Assembly: GCF_023652955.1 (NCBI RefSeq)
Contig: NZ_JAKLOY010000001.1
Location: 682,001 to 746,000, forward strand
Length of the DNA: 64,000 bases
Direction of reading: 5' to 3'
Origin: Geomonas sp. Red32
Lineage (GTDB): Bacteria; Desulfobacterota; Desulfuromonadia; Geobacterales; Geobacteraceae
Shown here: positions 44,633 through 54,004 of the stretch, one piece after another
Numbering within the stretch: position 1 is the stretch's first letter
Layout of the letters: each line of letters opens with the position of its first letter
Program-made: the position numbers and the translations under genes
The notes under the pieces: generated by a model
Told to the model about the DNA's origin: nothing
The model's input: only the letters and a program-made list of their open reading frames with translations
Database searches by the model: none

Positions 44633-47092
44633 CTATTTCCCGACCGTGACGAAGGTTACCGCGGCGCCGTCGGTGATGCTGTTGATCGAGGCCTCACCGA
44701 AGTGGTAGGGGGCGAAGACCACACCCTTGGGCACCCTTTTGCCGACCTTCGCCTTGAGGCTCACGCTGCCGGTGGCGGAGGTGAGCTTCACGGTGTCCCC
44801 CTCGGCCACTTTCAGGGCCGCGGCGTCGTCGGTGGAGAGCTCGGCGTAACCGTCCGGGCAGACGTACATCGGGCCTTCGCCGAAGCGGCTCATGGTGCCG
44901 TTGTGGTAGAGTGCCGAGCCGGTGACCAGGGCGAACTTACCTGCCTGGGCGGCCGGGGTCTTGGCGGCGACGGCGGTCAGCTTGGCGGAGACGGTGACCG
45001 GAACCACCACTCCTTGATCGGTGAGCTTGGCCTGGGTGAGACCGGCGTAACCGGCCACCGAGGAAGCGATCTCGGCGAAGACGTCGCCCTGTTTGGCGTA
45101 GCGGGCGCCGCCCAGTGCGGAGTTCAGGGTGGAGAGTACCTCGAAGTCGCTCTTGGCAAGACCGAGCGGCTTGATCGCCTGGCGGACGTTCTGGACGCGG
45201 CGGCCGAGGCTCGTGAAGGTGCCGGACTTCTCGGCGAAGGAGACTACCGGCAGCACCACGTCGGCCTTGGCGGCGGTCTCGGTCAGGAAGAGGTCGGCCA
45301 CCACCAGGAAGTCGACGGCGTCGAGCGCCTTCTCGACCTTGGCGCGGTTCGGGTAGCTGACCACCGGGTTCTCGCCGGCGATGTAGAGAGTCTTGATGGA
45401 GCCGCTGGCGGCGCCGTCGATGATCTGCTGGGCGGTGAGGCCGCCTTTCTGCGGGTAGATCCCGAGGTCGGCAGCGCCCTGGCTGTTGTTCTTCTCGCCC
45501 ATGATCAGGAGGCCTGCGCCTTCCTTGCCAATCTTGCCGGTCAGGATGGCCAGGTTGGCGGCCGCCTGGGCAAGGTTCGCATCGTGGCCCGGGTAACCCT
45601 GGCCGATCGGGAGGATGATCAGCGCCTTCTCGGCGGTGGCGAACTCCTTGGCGATTGCTGCGATCTCCTCGGCGGAGAGCCCGGTGGCCTGGGCGTCGGC
45701 GGCGGAGAGGGAACCTTTGAGCTCGGCGAGGCCGGGGGCGTCGACGGCGAGCCCCTGCTCGATCACCGAGGCGCAGAGGGCGTTGAAGAGGGCCACTTCG
45801 GCACCGGGTGCGTGGACGGCGGTCTTGGCGCCGGGAAGCTTACCGAGCTTGCCCTTCTTGTCGGAGACGATCTGGAGCTTGACCCCTTTGCGCTTGACGC
45901 CGAGGTTGATCTCGAAGCCGATGACCGGGTGGGTCTCGTAGGCGTCGGATTTCACCACCAGGAGCTGCTCGGCCTTCTGGATGTCGGCGATCTCGGAGGG
46001 GGAAGCGGTGATGCCGAAGCTTGCCTTGGCCCCTTTGGTCAGCGCCTCGTGGGCGTAGCCGGCGGAGTGGTCGACGTTATCGGTACCGACGGTCTCCTTG
46101 AAGAGCTTGCCGAAGACGAAGAGCTCTTCGTTGGTGAGGCGCGCGGTGGTCAGGGCGGCGGCCGAGGCCGGGGCGGACTTGGCGGCGGCGAGCTTGTCGG
46201 TGACGAGCTTCAGCGCCTCTTCCCAGGTGGCTTCCACCAACTGGCCGTTCTTCCTGACGAGCGGGGTGGTGAGGCGGCGGTCGGAGTTGACGAACTGGTA
46301 ACCGAAGCGGCCGCGGGTGCAGAGCTGGCCGTTGTGGAAGCCCTGGTTCTCGTCGTAGACCGTGGTGAGGACCTTGTTGTCCTTGACCCCCAGGGTCAGC
46401 TGGCAGCCGGTGCCGCAGTAGGAGCAGACCGACTTGACCTTGTTGAGGGCCCACCAGCGCGCCTTGAACTTGAACGGACGGGAGTTGAGCGCGCCGACCG
46501 GGCAGACCGAGACGCAGGAGCCGCAGAACTCGCAGTTGAGCGGTCCGTCGAACTCGGTACCCATCTTGGCCTCGATACCGCGGTTGATGAAGGTATAGGC
46601 GCCGTAGGAGACGATCTCGTCGCAGATCCTCGCGCACTTGCCGCAGTGGATGCAGCGGTTCATGTCGCGCTCGATCAGCGGGTTGTCGTAATCGATGGCA
46701 TGGTTGAACTTCTCGTCCACGAAGCGGTTGGTGTTGACCTTGTACTCGTAGGTGAGGTTCTGGAGGTCGCAGTCGCCGGCGGCGTCGCAAACCGGGCAGT
46801 CGATCGGGTGCTTGAGGAGCAACAGCTCGAGCACGAGCTTCCTCGCCTTCACGATCTCGTCGGTCACGGTCCGCACGATCATCCCTTCGGTGACCGGGGT
46901 GGTGCAGGCGGGGATCAGCCTCCCCTTCATCTGCTCAACCTCGACCAGGCACATACGGCAGCCGCCGAACGGGTGCAGCTTCTTGTCATGGCAAAGGATC
47001 GGTATCTTTACGCCGGCCGCCTTGGCCGCATCATAAATGGTAGCGTCTTTTCCTACCGAAACCTGTTTCTCGTCTATCGTAAGATTTACCAT
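44633..47092 (-). CDS. nuoG: NADH-quinone oxidoreductase subunit G
   Basis: An 819-residue subunit. The N-terminal [2Fe-2S] ferredoxin domain (CHDKKLHPFGGCRMCLVEVE) is followed by the His/Cys-ligated cluster region (HPIDCPVCDAAGDCDLQN), CIHCGKCARICDE and CEFCGSCVSVCPVGAL, then a molybdopterin-oxidoreductase-fold domain beginning with CSYCGTGCQL. The C-terminal half is alanine-rich and carries no pterin chemistry in complex I. It passes electrons from NuoF/E to NuoI. It is separated from nuoF by 112 bp with no gene. Confidence 0.96.
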   Translation of the reverse strand: MVNLTIDEKQVSVGKDATIYDAAKAAGVKIPILCHDKKLHPFGGCRMCLVEVEQMKGRLIPACTTPVTEGMIVRTVTDEIVKARKLVLELLLLKHPIDCPVCDAAGDCDLQNLTYEYKVNTNRFVDEKFNHAIDYDNPLIERDMNRCIHCGKCARICDEIVSYGAYTFINRGIEAKMGTEFDGPLNCEFCGSCVSVCPVGALNSRPFKFKARWWALNKVKSVCSYCGTGCQLTLGVKDNKVLTTVYDENQGFHNGQLCTRGRFGYQFVNSDRRLTTPLVRKNGQLVEATWEEALKLVTDKLAAAKSAPASAAALTTARLTNEELFVFGKLFKETVGTDNVDHSAGYAHEALTKGAKASFGITASPSEIADIQKAEQLLVVKSDAYETHPVIGFEINLGVKRKGVKLQIVSDKKGKLGKLPGAKTAVHAPGAEVALFNALCASVIEQGLAVDAPGLAELKGSLSAADAQATGLSAEEIAAIAKEFATAEKALIILPIGQGYPGHDANLAQAAANLAILTGKIGKEGAGLLIMGEKNNSQGAADLGIYPQKGGLTAQQIIDGAASGSIKTLYIAGENPVVSYPNRAKVEKALDAVDFLVVADLFLTETAAKADVVLPVVSFAEKSGTFTSLGRRVQNVRQAIKPLGLAKSDFEVLSTLNSALGGARYAKQGDVFAEIASSVAGYAGLTQAKLTDQGVVVPVTVSAKLTAVAAKTPAAQAGKFALVTGSALYHNGTMSRFGEGPMYVCPDGYAELSTDDAAALKVAEGDTVKLTSATGSVSLKAKVGKRVPKGVVFAPYHFGEASINSITDGAAVTFVTVGK

Positions 47093-47204
47093 CTCGACCT
47101 CTTCTCCGCGGGAGTCAGAATCCGAAAATCCATTCTATGGTCTATGTACCCTGTTCCGGTTCAGGCCTTGGCCTGAACCGGGAACCTCGGACTTAGAACT
47201 CGTG

Positions 47205-48989
47205 TTATTCGATTGCCATGAAGCGGCAGGCGTCGTAGCAGGACTTGCACTTGGTGCAGTTTTCCTTGACCAGCTCCGCCACCTGGCCCTTCTCCCAGCG
47301 GATCGCGTTGGAGGGGCAGGCCCTGAGGCAGGCGCCGCACTTCACGCACTTCTCGGGGACCACCTGCCAAAGGAGCAGCTCTTTGCAGGAGTTGGACGGG
47401 CAGCGCTTGTCGTTGATGTGCGCCTCGTACTCGTTGCGGAAGTATTTGACGGTGGAAAGGATCGGGTTCGGAGCGGTCTGGCCGAGGCCGCACAGAGACG
47501 CCTTCTTGATGGTGGCGCCCATCTCGAGCAGGGTATCGATGTCCTCGGGCTCGCCGCGCCCCTCGGTGATCTTCTCCAGGATGTCGAGCATGGCCTTGAG
47601 GCCGATACGGCAGGGAACGCACTTGCCGCAGGACTCCATCTTGGTGAAGGTGAGGAAGAAGCGGGCCACATCGACCATGCAGGTGGTCTCGTCCATGACG
47701 ACCAGACCGCCGGAGCCCATCATGGCCCCCGCCTTGATCAGCGAGTCGTAATCGACCGGGGTGTCGAGCACTTCGGCCGGGATGCAGCCGCCGGAAGGAC
47801 CGCCCGCCTGGACCGCCTTGAACTTGCGGTTGTTGGCGATGCCGCCGCAGACCTTGTAGATAACGTCGCGGACGGTCATACCGGCCGGAACCTCGACCAG
47901 ACCGGTATGCTTGACCTTGCCGGTGACGGCGAAGATCTTGGTACCCTTGGTGGTCTCGGTGCCCAGGGAGGCGTACCACTCGGAGCCTTTGTTGATGATG
48001 TGGCGGACGTTGGCGAAGGTCTCGACGTTGTTGATGTTGGTCGGCTTGCCCCAGAGGCCCTTGACCGCCGGGAACGGCGGACGGGGACGGGGCATACCGC
48101 GCTCGCCTTCGATGGAGGCCATGAGGGCGGTCTCCTCGCCGCAGACGAACGCACCGGCGCCCTTCTTGATCCTGAGGTCGAAGTCGAAGCCCCACCCCTG
48201 GATGTTCTTGCCGAGGTACCCTTTCTCGTAGCAGGTGTCGAGCGCCTTCTGGAGACGTTCGATGGCCAGCGGGTACTCGGCGCGGACGTAAACGTAACCG
48301 GCGTAGCAGCCGATGGCGTAGGCCGCGATCATCATACCCTCGATGACGCAGTACGGGTCACCTTCGAGAATGGAGCGGTCCATGAAGGCGCCCGGGTCGC
48401 CCTCGTCGGCGTTGCAGATGAGGTATTTCTTGTTGCCCGGCGAAGCCGCGCAGAAGGACCATTTCATGCCGGTCGGGAAGCCCCCGCCCCCACGGCCACG
48501 CAGCCCGGACTTCTTGACCTCGTCCACGACCTCGGCAGGCTTCATGGTGGTGACGCACTTCTCGATGGCTTTGAAGCCGTCCTCTTCGAGGTAGGCGTCG
48601 AGGCGCTCCGGATCGATCTGGCCGCAGCCGGTCATGACCACGCGCATCTGCTGGTCGACGAAGGTGTTGTAGTAGTCTTTCGCCTTCTTCTTGGCGATGA
48701 CTTCCTGCTTCACGATGTGCTCGTCGATGATGGCGGCCACGTCCTCGGGCTGGACGAAATCGTAGGTAACCCGGCCGAGCTCAGGGGTGATGACGTCAAC
48801 GAGAACGTCGTTGGCGCACAGACCGCGGCAGCCGGTCTTTACCACGTCGCAGCGCTTGCCGATGGTGGCCACCAGGCCCCTCTCGGCGATCAGCCTGGCG
48901 AACTCGTGCTCGACCTGCTTGGCGCCGGCCGAGATGCCGCCGGTCCCCTGACAGATAAGTATCTTTACTGCTTCAGCGTTTTCGCTCAT
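47205..48989 (-). CDS. nuoF: NADH-quinone oxidoreductase subunit F, enlarged form
   Basis: A 594-residue NADH- and FMN-binding subunit. It starts with a thioredoxin-like [2Fe-2S] domain (about 1-110, cysteines in CDVVKTGCRGLC). The core follows (about 125-520) with the FMN/NADH site GLRGRGGGGFPTGMKWSF, and the N3 cluster ligands ESCGKCVPCRIG. It ends in a two-cluster ferredoxin domain (CVKCGACLRACP and CTKCKSCYDACR). E. coli NuoF is about 445 residues; both extra domains resemble HndC-type or hydrogenase-linked diaphorases. This is known in Geobacter-type complex I. The extra clusters may accept ferredoxin electrons (inference). Confidence 0.94.
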   Translation of the reverse strand: MSENAEAVKILICQGTGGISAGAKQVEHEFARLIAERGLVATIGKRCDVVKTGCRGLCANDVLVDVITPELGRVTYDFVQPEDVAAIIDEHIVKQEVIAKKKAKDYYNTFVDQQMRVVMTGCGQIDPERLDAYLEEDGFKAIEKCVTTMKPAEVVDEVKKSGLRGRGGGGFPTGMKWSFCAASPGNKKYLICNADEGDPGAFMDRSILEGDPYCVIEGMMIAAYAIGCYAGYVYVRAEYPLAIERLQKALDTCYEKGYLGKNIQGWGFDFDLRIKKGAGAFVCGEETALMASIEGERGMPRPRPPFPAVKGLWGKPTNINNVETFANVRHIINKGSEWYASLGTETTKGTKIFAVTGKVKHTGLVEVPAGMTVRDVIYKVCGGIANNRKFKAVQAGGPSGGCIPAEVLDTPVDYDSLIKAGAMMGSGGLVVMDETTCMVDVARFFLTFTKMESCGKCVPCRIGLKAMLDILEKITEGRGEPEDIDTLLEMGATIKKASLCGLGQTAPNPILSTVKYFRNEYEAHINDKRCPSNSCKELLLWQVVPEKCVKCGACLRACPSNAIRWEKGQVAELVKENCTKCKSCYDACRFMAIE

Positions 48990-49010
48990 GACAAATGGTC
49001 CCCTGGAAGA

Positions 49011-49544
49011 TTACTTTTGCTCGGGTTTCATCGGTGCCTGGTTGTACCGCTCCACGATCTCGTCGACCTTCTGGACCGTCATCTTGCCGAAGGTGTCGTC
49101 GTTGACCATCGCCAGGGGGGCCATACCGCAGGCGCCCAGGCAGGCAACCTTTTCGAAGGTGTAACGGAGGTCCGTGGTGGTCTCGGCGTGGCCGATGCCC
49201 AGGCGCCCGAAGAAGGTGTCGACGATACGCTCGGCGCCCTGAACGTGGCAGGCGGTACCGACGCAGACCCTGATGATGTAACGGCCGCGCGGCTTCAGGT
49301 GGAACTGGGCGTAGAAGGTGAGCACGCCGTAGATCTGGCTCGGGTAGACGTTGAGGCGCTCGGCCACAAGGTCGATGGTCGGGCGCGGCACGTAGCCGTA
49401 CCATTCCTGGATACCCTGCAGAACCGGCATCAGGTTGCCCGGCAGCGTCAGGTACTTGTCGATGATGTTATTGGCTTCGGTAAGATCGATTACTTCTTCC
49501 GGAGTTTCTTCGGCCTTGACAGCTTCGGCAGGAGCGTTAGACAT
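49011..49544 (-). CDS. nuoE: NADH-quinone oxidoreductase subunit E
   Basis: A 177-residue subunit carrying one [2Fe-2S] cluster (N1a) in a thioredoxin-like fold. The ligands are in CVGTACHVQGA and CLGACGMAP. A helical N-terminal half (PGNLMPVLQGIQEWYGYVP) packs on NuoF. It lies 21 bp upstream of nuoF. It probably helps limit reactive oxygen formation by storing an electron, as in other complexes I. Confidence 0.95.
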   Translation of the reverse strand: MSNAPAEAVKAEETPEEVIDLTEANNIIDKYLTLPGNLMPVLQGIQEWYGYVPRPTIDLVAERLNVYPSQIYGVLTFYAQFHLKPRGRYIIRVCVGTACHVQGAERIVDTFFGRLGIGHAETTTDLRYTFEKVACLGACGMAPLAMVNDDTFGKMTVQKVDEIVERYNQAPMKPEQK

Positions 49545-49574
49545 GTACCCCTTCTCCTTATCGTTTCGTTTGAG

Positions 49575-50744
49575 TTAGCGGTCGATTTCGCCCAGAACGA
49601 TGTCCAGGGTACCGATGACGGCGACCAGGTCGGCCAGCATGGAGCCCTTGGCCATCTTCTCGATGGCGGACAGGTTCACGAATGAAGGCGGACGGATCCT
49701 CATCCGGTAGGGACGGTTGCTGCCGTCGGAGACCACGTAGTAGCCGAGCTCGCCCTTGGGAGCCTCGATCCCCTGGTATACCTCGCCCTCGGGAACCGGG
49801 AAGCCCTCGGAAGCGATCTTGAAGTGGTGGATCAGCCCCTCGATGGAGTTGTAGACGCTCTCCTTCGGCGGGTAGCAGACCTGCGGAGCGTCGGCCAGGA
49901 CCGGTCCGGGCTTGAGCTTCTTCAGGGCCTGGTCGATGATCTTGACCGCTTCGCGCATCTCGACCAGACGGCACTTGTAACGGTCGAAGGTGTCGCAGTT
50001 CTCGCCGACCGGCACCTTGAAGTCGTACTCTTCGTAACCGGAGTAGGGGATGTCGCGGCGGAGGTCGAAGTCGACGCCGGAGCCGCGGAGAGCCGGACCG
50101 GAGATGCCGTAGTTGATGGCGTCCTCGGCGCTGATCACGCCGTTACCCACCGTCCTCTGCAGCCAGATGGTGTTCTTGGTGAGGAGCCCCTCGTAGGTGT
50201 CGAAGCAGCCGGGGAAGGTGTCGACCACATCCTTCACGTCCCTCTCGAAGCCGTCGTACAGCTCGCGGGAGAGGCCGCCTACGCGGTAGTAGTTGGAGGT
50301 CATCCTGGCGCCGGAGACCTTCTCGTAGATATCCATGACCTTCTCGCGCTCGCGGAAGGCGTAGAGGAACACGGTCATGGCACCGATATCGAGGGCGTGG
50401 CAGGCGATCCAGACCAGGTGGCTCTTCAAGCGGGTGAGCTCGCTCATGATGATGCGCACGGTCTTGGCGCGCTCCGGGATCTCGATCCCGAGGAGCTTCT
50501 CGACGGCCAGCACGTAGCCCAGGTTGTTGCTCATCGGGGCCAGGTAGTCCAGACGGTCGGTCAGCGGGATGGTCTGGTGGTAGGTCCGGTGCTCGGAGAG
50601 CTTCTCGACACCCCGGTGCAGGTAGCCGATGTGCGGGGTGATCTTCTGGATCACCTCGCCGTCCAGCTCGACAACGAGCCGCAAAACGCCGTGGGTACTG
50701 GGGTGCTGGGGCCCCATATTCAATGTCATTATCTCGGTGCTCAT
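49575..50744 (-). CDS. nuoD: NADH-quinone oxidoreductase subunit D
   Basis: A 389-residue subunit, homologous to the large subunit of NiFe hydrogenases but without the metal cysteines. The quinone-site histidine lies in MGPQHPSTHGVLRLVVELDGE near the N-terminus, and the conserved aspartate lies in DPVC-like positions further on. HIGYLHRGVEKLSEHRTYHQ and LTDRLDYLAPMSNN are diagnostic. NuoC is a separate gene here, unlike the NuoCD fusion of E. coli. It lies 48 bp after nuoC. Confidence 0.96.
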   Translation of the reverse strand: MSTEIMTLNMGPQHPSTHGVLRLVVELDGEVIQKITPHIGYLHRGVEKLSEHRTYHQTIPLTDRLDYLAPMSNNLGYVLAVEKLLGIEIPERAKTVRIIMSELTRLKSHLVWIACHALDIGAMTVFLYAFREREKVMDIYEKVSGARMTSNYYRVGGLSRELYDGFERDVKDVVDTFPGCFDTYEGLLTKNTIWLQRTVGNGVISAEDAINYGISGPALRGSGVDFDLRRDIPYSGYEEYDFKVPVGENCDTFDRYKCRLVEMREAVKIIDQALKKLKPGPVLADAPQVCYPPKESVYNSIEGLIHHFKIASEGFPVPEGEVYQGIEAPKGELGYYVVSDGSNRPYRMRIRPPSFVNLSAIEKMAKGSMLADLVAVIGTLDIVLGEIDR

Positions 50745-50791
50745 TGATCCCTCTATCTGATTCTCTTGGAATGGAATGGTCCTGGTTTAGA

Positions 50792-51277
50792 CTACGACAG
50801 ACGCCCCTTGTACGGCTCGCGGTCCGGTCCCTGTACCGGGTAGTCCTTCCTGAGCGGGTGGCCGACCCAGTCGTCGGTCATCAGGATGCGAACCAGGTTC
50901 GGGTGGTTCACAAACTTGATGCCCATCAGGTCGTAGACCTCGCGCTCGAGCCAGTCAGCGGAGTTCCAGAGGGCGGTCGCGGAGTCGATGAAGCAATCCT
51001 CCTCGGTCACCGGGGCCTTGACCCTGATCTTGTCCTTGTTGGGGATGGAGGTCAGCTGGTAGACCACCATGAAACGGGGTTCCTGCCCCAGGTAGTCGAC
51101 CGCGGTGACGTCAACCAGGAAGTCGTACTTGAGATCCTCCTTGAGGCATTTGAGCACCTCGAGGACCTTCTCCTTCTTGACGGTGACGGTCACCTCGCCG
51201 CGGAACTCCTTGGTCTCGAGGAGGGCATCCGCGAAACGCTCCTTCAGCTTCACTACAGCGCGATTATTTTCTGCCAT
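50792..51277 (-). CDS. nuoC: NADH-quinone oxidoreductase subunit C
   Basis: A 161-residue 30-kDa-type structural subunit of the peripheral arm. Its signature is SATALWNSADWLEREVYDLMGIKFVNHPNLVRILMTDDWVGHPLRKDYP. It has no cofactor. It sits between NuoB and NuoD both in the gene order and in the complex, about 30 bp after nuoB. Confidence 0.95.
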   Translation of the reverse strand: MAENNRAVVKLKERFADALLETKEFRGEVTVTVKKEKVLEVLKCLKEDLKYDFLVDVTAVDYLGQEPRFMVVYQLTSIPNKDKIRVKAPVTEEDCFIDSATALWNSADWLEREVYDLMGIKFVNHPNLVRILMTDDWVGHPLRKDYPVQGPDREPYKGRLS

Positions 51278-51310
51278 GTCAGCCTTACCTTTCCCTTTGG
51301 TCGTTGTGGA

Positions 51311-51823
51311 TTACGCGGCGGGCTCGAGACGGTCGCCCAGGCCAATGGAGGAACCGAAGGTGTTCTTCTCGTTGGCGATCTTGTCCTGCAGCTTCATGAG
51401 GCCGAAGAGAAGAGCCTCCGGACGCGGCGGGCAGCCCGGGATGTAGACGTCGACCGGAAGCGCCTCGTCGATACCCTGCACGACGGAGTAGGTGTCGAAG
51501 ATACCGCCGGAGCAGGCGCAGGCGCCCATGGCCACGACCCACTTCGGTTCCGGCATCTGCTCGTACACGGTCTGGATGACCGGGAGCATCTTCTTGGTAA
51601 CCGTGCCGGCGATGATGATGCAGTCCGACTGGCGCGGGGAGGCGCGGAAGATGATGCCGAAGCGGTCGAGGTCGTGCTTCGCCGCACCGGTCGCCATCAT
51701 CTCGATTGCGCAGCAGGCAAGTCCGAAGGTCATCGGCCAGATGGAGGACTTCCGGGCCCAGTTAACCAGGCTGTCCAGGGAAGTCGTGATGATGTTGTCG
51801 CCCAGCGGCTGATTTACTCCCAT
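51311..51823 (-). CDS. nuoB: NADH-quinone oxidoreductase subunit B
   Basis: A 170-residue subunit carrying cluster N2, the last in the chain, next to the quinone site. The adjacent cysteines in [10 protein letters not shown] and the cysteines in GACACSGG and PGCPPRPE are its ligands. The open frame runs far upstream, but the ATG at 51823 is right: AGGAG lies 7 bases before it and the protein begins where family members do. It overlaps the end of nuoA by 10 bp. Confidence 0.96.
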   Translation of the reverse strand: MGVNQPLGDNIITTSLDSLVNWARKSSIWPMTFGLACCAIEMMATGAAKHDLDRFGIIFRASPRQSDCIIIAGTVTKKMLPVIQTVYEQMPEPKWVVAMGACACSGGIFDTYSVVQGIDEALPVDVYIPGCPPRPEALLFGLMKLQDKIANEKNTFGSSIGLGDRLEPAA

Positions 51824-52170
51824 TCCAGTGCTCCTTTTTTCCAAACGTAGACGTATCCCACGAAGAGGATCACGATGAAGACGCCCATTTCGACGAGGCC
51901 GAACATGCCGAGCCTCTTGAAGAGTACGGCCCACGGATAGAGGAAGACTGCCTCGATATCGAACAGGATGAAGAGCATCGCGATCAGGTAGAACTTGATC
52001 GAGAAGCGCTCCCGAGCGGTACCGACCGGCTCGCAGCCGCACTCGTAAGGTGCGAGTTTCACCTTCGACGGTTTCTTCTGGCCGATCAGCGAAGAAAAGA
52101 CCACCGAGCCCAGACCGAAGCAGACCGCTATGATCACCAGCACCAAGATTGGCAGATAAGCACCAAGCAT
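51814..52170 (-). CDS. nuoA: NADH-quinone oxidoreductase subunit A
   Basis: A 118-residue protein with three membrane helices. [40 protein letters not shown] is the hallmark of the family and its loop contacts the quinone channel. The open frame starts at 52212, but the ATG at 52170, with GGGAGG 7 bases upstream, begins at the normal place (MLGAYLPIL). It is the first gene of the 14-gene operon. Confidence 0.95.
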   Translation of the reverse strand: MLGAYLPILVLVIIAVCFGLGSVVFSSLIGQKKPSKVKLAPYECGCEPVGTARERFSIKFYLIAMLFILFDIEAVFLYPWAVLFKRLGMFGLVEMGVFIVILFVGYVYVWKKGALEWE

Positions 52171-52299
52171 CCCTATCCTCCCGTACTTCCAAAGGTATGT
52201 TTTTTGTTGCACGCACGCGGAAATGCCGTATACTGCACGCTTCTTTCCCTTCCCGGTTCCTCCGGCAGAATAGTCGATGAGAGATCAGGAGGTACAAAG

Positions 52300-52312
52300 G
52301 TATACTGTATAC
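52300..52312. promoter_or_regulatory. GTATACTGTATAC inverted repeat in nuo leader
   Basis: A 6+1+6 palindrome about 130 bp before nuoA, in the 363-bp gap shared with divergent hemL (52171-52533). It could be an operator or part of an mRNA hairpin. No regulator is known to match it. Confidence 0.4.
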
Positions 52313-52332
52313 AACACCGGCCCAGAAATTAT

Positions 52333-52354
52333 TTCATTCACGCTACTTTGTCAA
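52333..52354 (-). promoter_or_regulatory. Possible nuo promoter
   Basis: On the minus strand, TTGACA (52354-52349) is followed after 15 bp by AATAAT (52333-52338 area). The short spacer weakens the call. It would place the start of transcription about 155 nt before nuoA, with the GTATAC palindrome in the leader. Confidence 0.35.
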
Positions 52355-52533
52355 GCAGAAAATAATTCTAATCTTTCAGTTTTAGTCATATTTTCGACAC
52401 ACCAGCAAAGCGGATCGATCTTGTCCTAAGTGCGCGAAGACCTACGGGTTTTATTCCTTGACAGATCCGCCGCCGCTGTGCTACCAAACACGGCATAATG
52501 CAATAATTAACAGTCAGTTAGGAGAGTCCGCTT

Positions 52534-53817
52534 ATGGAGACCAACCGTTCCGCAGCACTGTTCCAAGAGGCAATCAAGTCGATTCCGGGTGGGGTAAACA
52601 GCCCGGTCCGTGCTTTCCGCTCGGTCGGCTCCGACCCCTTATTTATAAAGAAGGCCGCCGGTTCCCGTATCTTCGATGAGGACGGCAACGCCTTTATCGA
52701 CTACGTCGGCTCCTGGGGGCCGATGATCCTCGGTCACTGCCCGGCCCCGGTGGTGGCGGCGGTCAAAGCCGCGGTGGACAACGGCGCCTCGTTCGGCGCT
52801 CCCACCGAGCTGGAGGTCACCCTGGCCGAGATGGTGATCGACGCGGTCCCCTCCATCGAGATGGTCCGCATGGTCTCCTCCGGGACCGAGGCGACCATGA
52901 GCGCCATACGGCTCGCCCGCGGCTACACCGGCCGCGACAATATACTTAAATTCTCCGGCTGCTACCACGGCCACTCCGATTCGCTCCTGGTCAAGGCCGG
53001 CTCCGGTGCCGCCACCTTCGGGGTCCCCGACTCCCCGGGCGTTCCGGCCGATCTCGCCCGCCACACCCTGACCGCCACCTACAACGACCTCGAGTCGGTC
53101 AAGGCGCTGGTGGCCGCCAACCCGAACTCCATCGCCTGCATCATCGTCGAGCCGGTAGCCGGCAACATGGGGACCGTGCCGCCGAACCCCGGTTTCCTGG
53201 AAGGGCTCCGCGAGATCTGCACCCAGGAAGGGATCATGCTGATCTTCGACGAGGTGATGTCCGGCTTCAGGGTCGCCTACGGCGGGGCGCAGGAACTCTT
53301 CGGCGTCACTCCGGACATGACCACGCTCGGCAAGATCATCGGCGGCGGTCTCCCGGTCGGCGCTTTCGGCGGCAAGAAAGAGATCATGAGCCAGCTCTCC
53401 CCGGCGGGCGGCATCTACCAGGCAGGGACCCTCTCGGGCAACCCGCTGGCCATGACGGCCGGCATCGAGACCCTCAAGCTCCTGAAGCAGCCGGGCTTCT
53501 ATGCCCAGCTCGAGGAGAAGGCCAAGTTCGTGGCTGAGGGCATAGCCAAGGCGGCCAAGGACGCCGGGGTGCCTGTCTACTCCACCCGCGTGGGCTCGAT
53601 GTTCTGCGCCTTCTTCTCCGGCAAACCGGTAGTGGACTGGGATTCGGCTTCGGCCTGCGATACCAAGGTGTTCGCCAAGTACTTCCGCTCGATGCTGGAA
53701 AACGGCGTCTACCTCGCCTGCTCGCAGTTCGAGACCGCTTTCGTCTCCATCGCCCACAGCCAGAAGGACCTGGAAGACACCATCGCGGCAGCGGCCAAGT
53801 CGTTTAAGGCGCTGTAA
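52534..53817 (+). CDS. hemL: Glutamate-1-semialdehyde 2,1-aminomutase
   Basis: A 427-residue PLP enzyme that converts glutamate-1-semialdehyde to 5-aminolevulinate, the first tetrapyrrole precursor in the C5 pathway. The N-terminus [31 protein letters not shown], the [11 protein letters not shown] aspartate, and the PLP lysine in [18 protein letters not shown] are all present. GGAGAG precedes the ATG. It is of normal length and monocistronic, ended by a terminator. Haem supply fits the cytochrome-rich metabolism around it. Confidence 0.97.
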   Translation: METNRSAALFQEAIKSIPGGVNSPVRAFRSVGSDPLFIKKAAGSRIFDEDGNAFIDYVGSWGPMILGHCPAPVVAAVKAAVDNGASFGAPTELEVTLAEMVIDAVPSIEMVRMVSSGTEATMSAIRLARGYTGRDNILKFSGCYHGHSDSLLVKAGSGAATFGVPDSPGVPADLARHTLTATYNDLESVKALVAANPNSIACIIVEPVAGNMGTVPPNPGFLEGLREICTQEGIMLIFDEVMSGFRVAYGGAQELFGVTPDMTTLGKIIGGGLPVGAFGGKKEIMSQLSPAGGIYQAGTLSGNPLAMTAGIETLKLLKQPGFYAQLEEKAKFVAEGIAKAAKDAGVPVYSTRVGSMFCAFFSGKPVVDWDSASACDTKVFAKYFRSMLENGVYLACSQFETAFVSIAHSQKDLEDTIAAAAKSFKAL

Positions 53818-53853
53818 GGGACGGTTAGCGGTTTCTGGTTGGGATTGAACATT

Positions 53854-53892
53854 AAAAAGGCCCCTTTCGCCTGCGGCGGGAGGGGCCTTTTT
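53854..53892 (+). terminator. Terminator of hemL
   Basis: AAAAAGGCCCCTTTCGCC pairs with GGCGGGAGGGGCCTTTTT through a TGC-type loop, with G-T pairs in the middle. It lies 36 bp after the stop. Confidence 0.9.
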
Positions 53893-53963
53893 GCGTCGGA
53901 CGGCTGTCGGACTGAAGGGACAACAGGGACTACAGGGACCAAAGAGGCGACAGGGACCACAGT

Positions 53964-53993
53964 AGCCTGGGGGAGCCTGGGGGAGCCTGGGGG
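53964..53993 (+). repeat. Three tandem copies of AGCCTGGGGG
   Basis: Three exact 10-bp units lie in the 187-bp gap between hemL and the small membrane protein gene. They are preceded by scattered GGGAC(A/T)ACA motifs (53909-53960). It is a short simple-sequence tract of unknown role. Confidence 0.85.
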
Positions 53994-54004
53994 CCAGGGG
54001 GCGG

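Noticed and set aside
44627..49685. Very long plus-strand open frames (849 and 882 codons) opposite nuoG, nuoF and nuoE
   Set aside because: They are mirror frames of GC-rich genes; the minus strand encodes complete complex I subunits with all cluster ligands.
51824..52297. N-terminal extension of nuoB to 328 residues
   Set aside because: It overlaps nuoA in another frame; the ATG at 51823 has a good AGGAG and gives the normal NuoB length.
52458..52499. hemL promoter made of TTGACA (52458) and CATAAT (52494)
   Set aside because: The 30-bp spacing is too long for a sigma-70 pair.
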